Assembly: GCA_041670885.1 (NCBI GenBank)
Contig: JBAXYJ010000190.1
Span: 1 to 5,660, forward strand
Source: JAJBWD01 sp041670885
GTDB taxonomy: Bacteria; Bacillota; Clostridia; Clostridiales; Clostridiaceae
DNA: 5,660 bases
Reading direction: 5' to 3'
Positions 5,404 through 5,660 of the stretch are shown here, piece after piece. The notes under the pieces are model-generated. The model was not told the origin of the DNA. It saw only the letters and a list, made by a program, of their open reading frames with translations, and did no database searches. The position numbers were made by a program, and so were the translations under genes. Position 1 is the first letter of the stretch; every line of letters starts with the position of its first letter.

Positions 5404-5574
5404 ATGAAGTTGAATTCAAACTTTATTGTGATAATTGTTCTAATTGTGAACTTAACGGGATGTTCTGCAAATAAACAAGATTTAAAAGCAAGTATTCCAG
5501 TACCAACGAATAATACCCAGACAGAAGATCCATTACCTGTGAACTTCCTGAAAAATAATTACTCAAAACAGTAA
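5404..5574 (+). CDS. Short lipoprotein, possibly a truncated gene
   Basis: This 56-residue frame starts with a clear lipoprotein signal peptide: MKLNSNFIVIIVLIVNLTGC, with the lipobox LTGC placing the lipidated cysteine at residue 20. The remaining 36 residues are polar and proline-rich (IPVPTNNTQTEDPLPV), typical of the flexible linker that follows the anchor, and the frame stops at NNYSKQ before any folded domain. Most such lipoproteins carry a domain after the linker. After the TAA the same frame stays open for 24 codons to a TGA at 5647-5649, so a nonsense change or frameshift in a once longer gene is plausible. The ribosome binding site is weak (GAGA about ten bases upstream). It is either a small lipoprotein or the 5' remnant of a larger one. 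Confidence 0.58.
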   Translation: MKLNSNFIVIIVLIVNLTGCSANKQDLKASIPVPTNNTQTEDPLPVNFLKNNYSKQ

Positions 5575-5660
5575 ATTCGCTTCAAAACCTTCTTTTACCT
5601 ATGGTCAAATTCACATATTGAAGATATCTCTATTTCTCTAAAAACGCCATGATTTCATCA
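5575..5660. other. Right-edge sequence, possible remnant of the short lipoprotein gene
   Basis: No intact gene starts here. The frame of the 5404 lipoprotein stays open after its stop and reads FFYLWSNSHIEDISISLKTP before a TGA at 5647-5649. A neighbouring frame gives another protein-like stretch, KTVNSLQNLLLPMVKF. These would fit a decayed domain, but 86 bases are too few to decide. Confidence 0.25.

Noticed and set aside
1..5660. Integron cassette array, CRISPR array or mobile element as an explanation for the run of small unrelated genes
   Set aside because: No attC-like palindromes, regularly spaced repeats, transposase, integrase or terminal inverted repeats were seen on either strand.

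Overview
The window looks like chromosomal DNA from a low-GC Firmicute, most likely a clostridial relative. The DNA is strongly AT-rich, codons end in A/T, Shine-Dalgarno sites are strong (GGAGG, AGGAGAG, GGGGG), and the recognisable proteins (a cytosolic S41-type peptidase, a DUF5412-like protein, a GNAT acetyltransferase, a HAD hydrolase, small lipoproteins) are typical of Clostridia and Bacilli. This assignment rests on composition and family resemblance, not on a marker gene.

Layout. From about 3500 down to 1 every convincing gene lies on the minus strand. In transcription order these are: an S41-family peptidase (3496-2216); a 167-base gap with a doubtful 27-residue ORF; a three-helix membrane protein with a GTG start (2048-1719); a GNAT acetyltransferase that ends early (1700-1305); a one-helix protein with a beta-rich outer domain (1291-773); a DUF5412-like one-helix protein (715-344); and the first 77 codons of another membrane protein that runs off the left edge (233-1). 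The middle four have their own ribosome binding sites and gaps of 13 to 57 bases, so they could be read as one operon. Between 3497 and 3830 lies a divergent control region without a convincing gene. From 3831 to the right edge everything is on the plus strand: a 56-residue membrane protein followed after 31 bases by a HAD hydrolase (likely an operon), then two lipoproteins, the second very short and possibly a broken gene.

How the genes work together is mostly unknown. Five of the encoded proteins are small and membrane-anchored or lipidated, and the window reads as an accessory region of lineage-specific genes rather than one recognisable pathway. No tRNA, rRNA, CRISPR array, insertion sequence, phage gene, integrase or attachment site was seen, and no strong rho-independent terminator. 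I found no clear evidence of a new multi-gene system. The most concrete items for follow-up are a dyad (11 of 12 bases) straddling the predicted promoter of the small membrane protein/HAD pair, that 56-residue gene itself, the C-terminally truncated acetyltransferase, and the peptidase that lacks both an export signal and the usual lysine of the Ser/Lys dyad.
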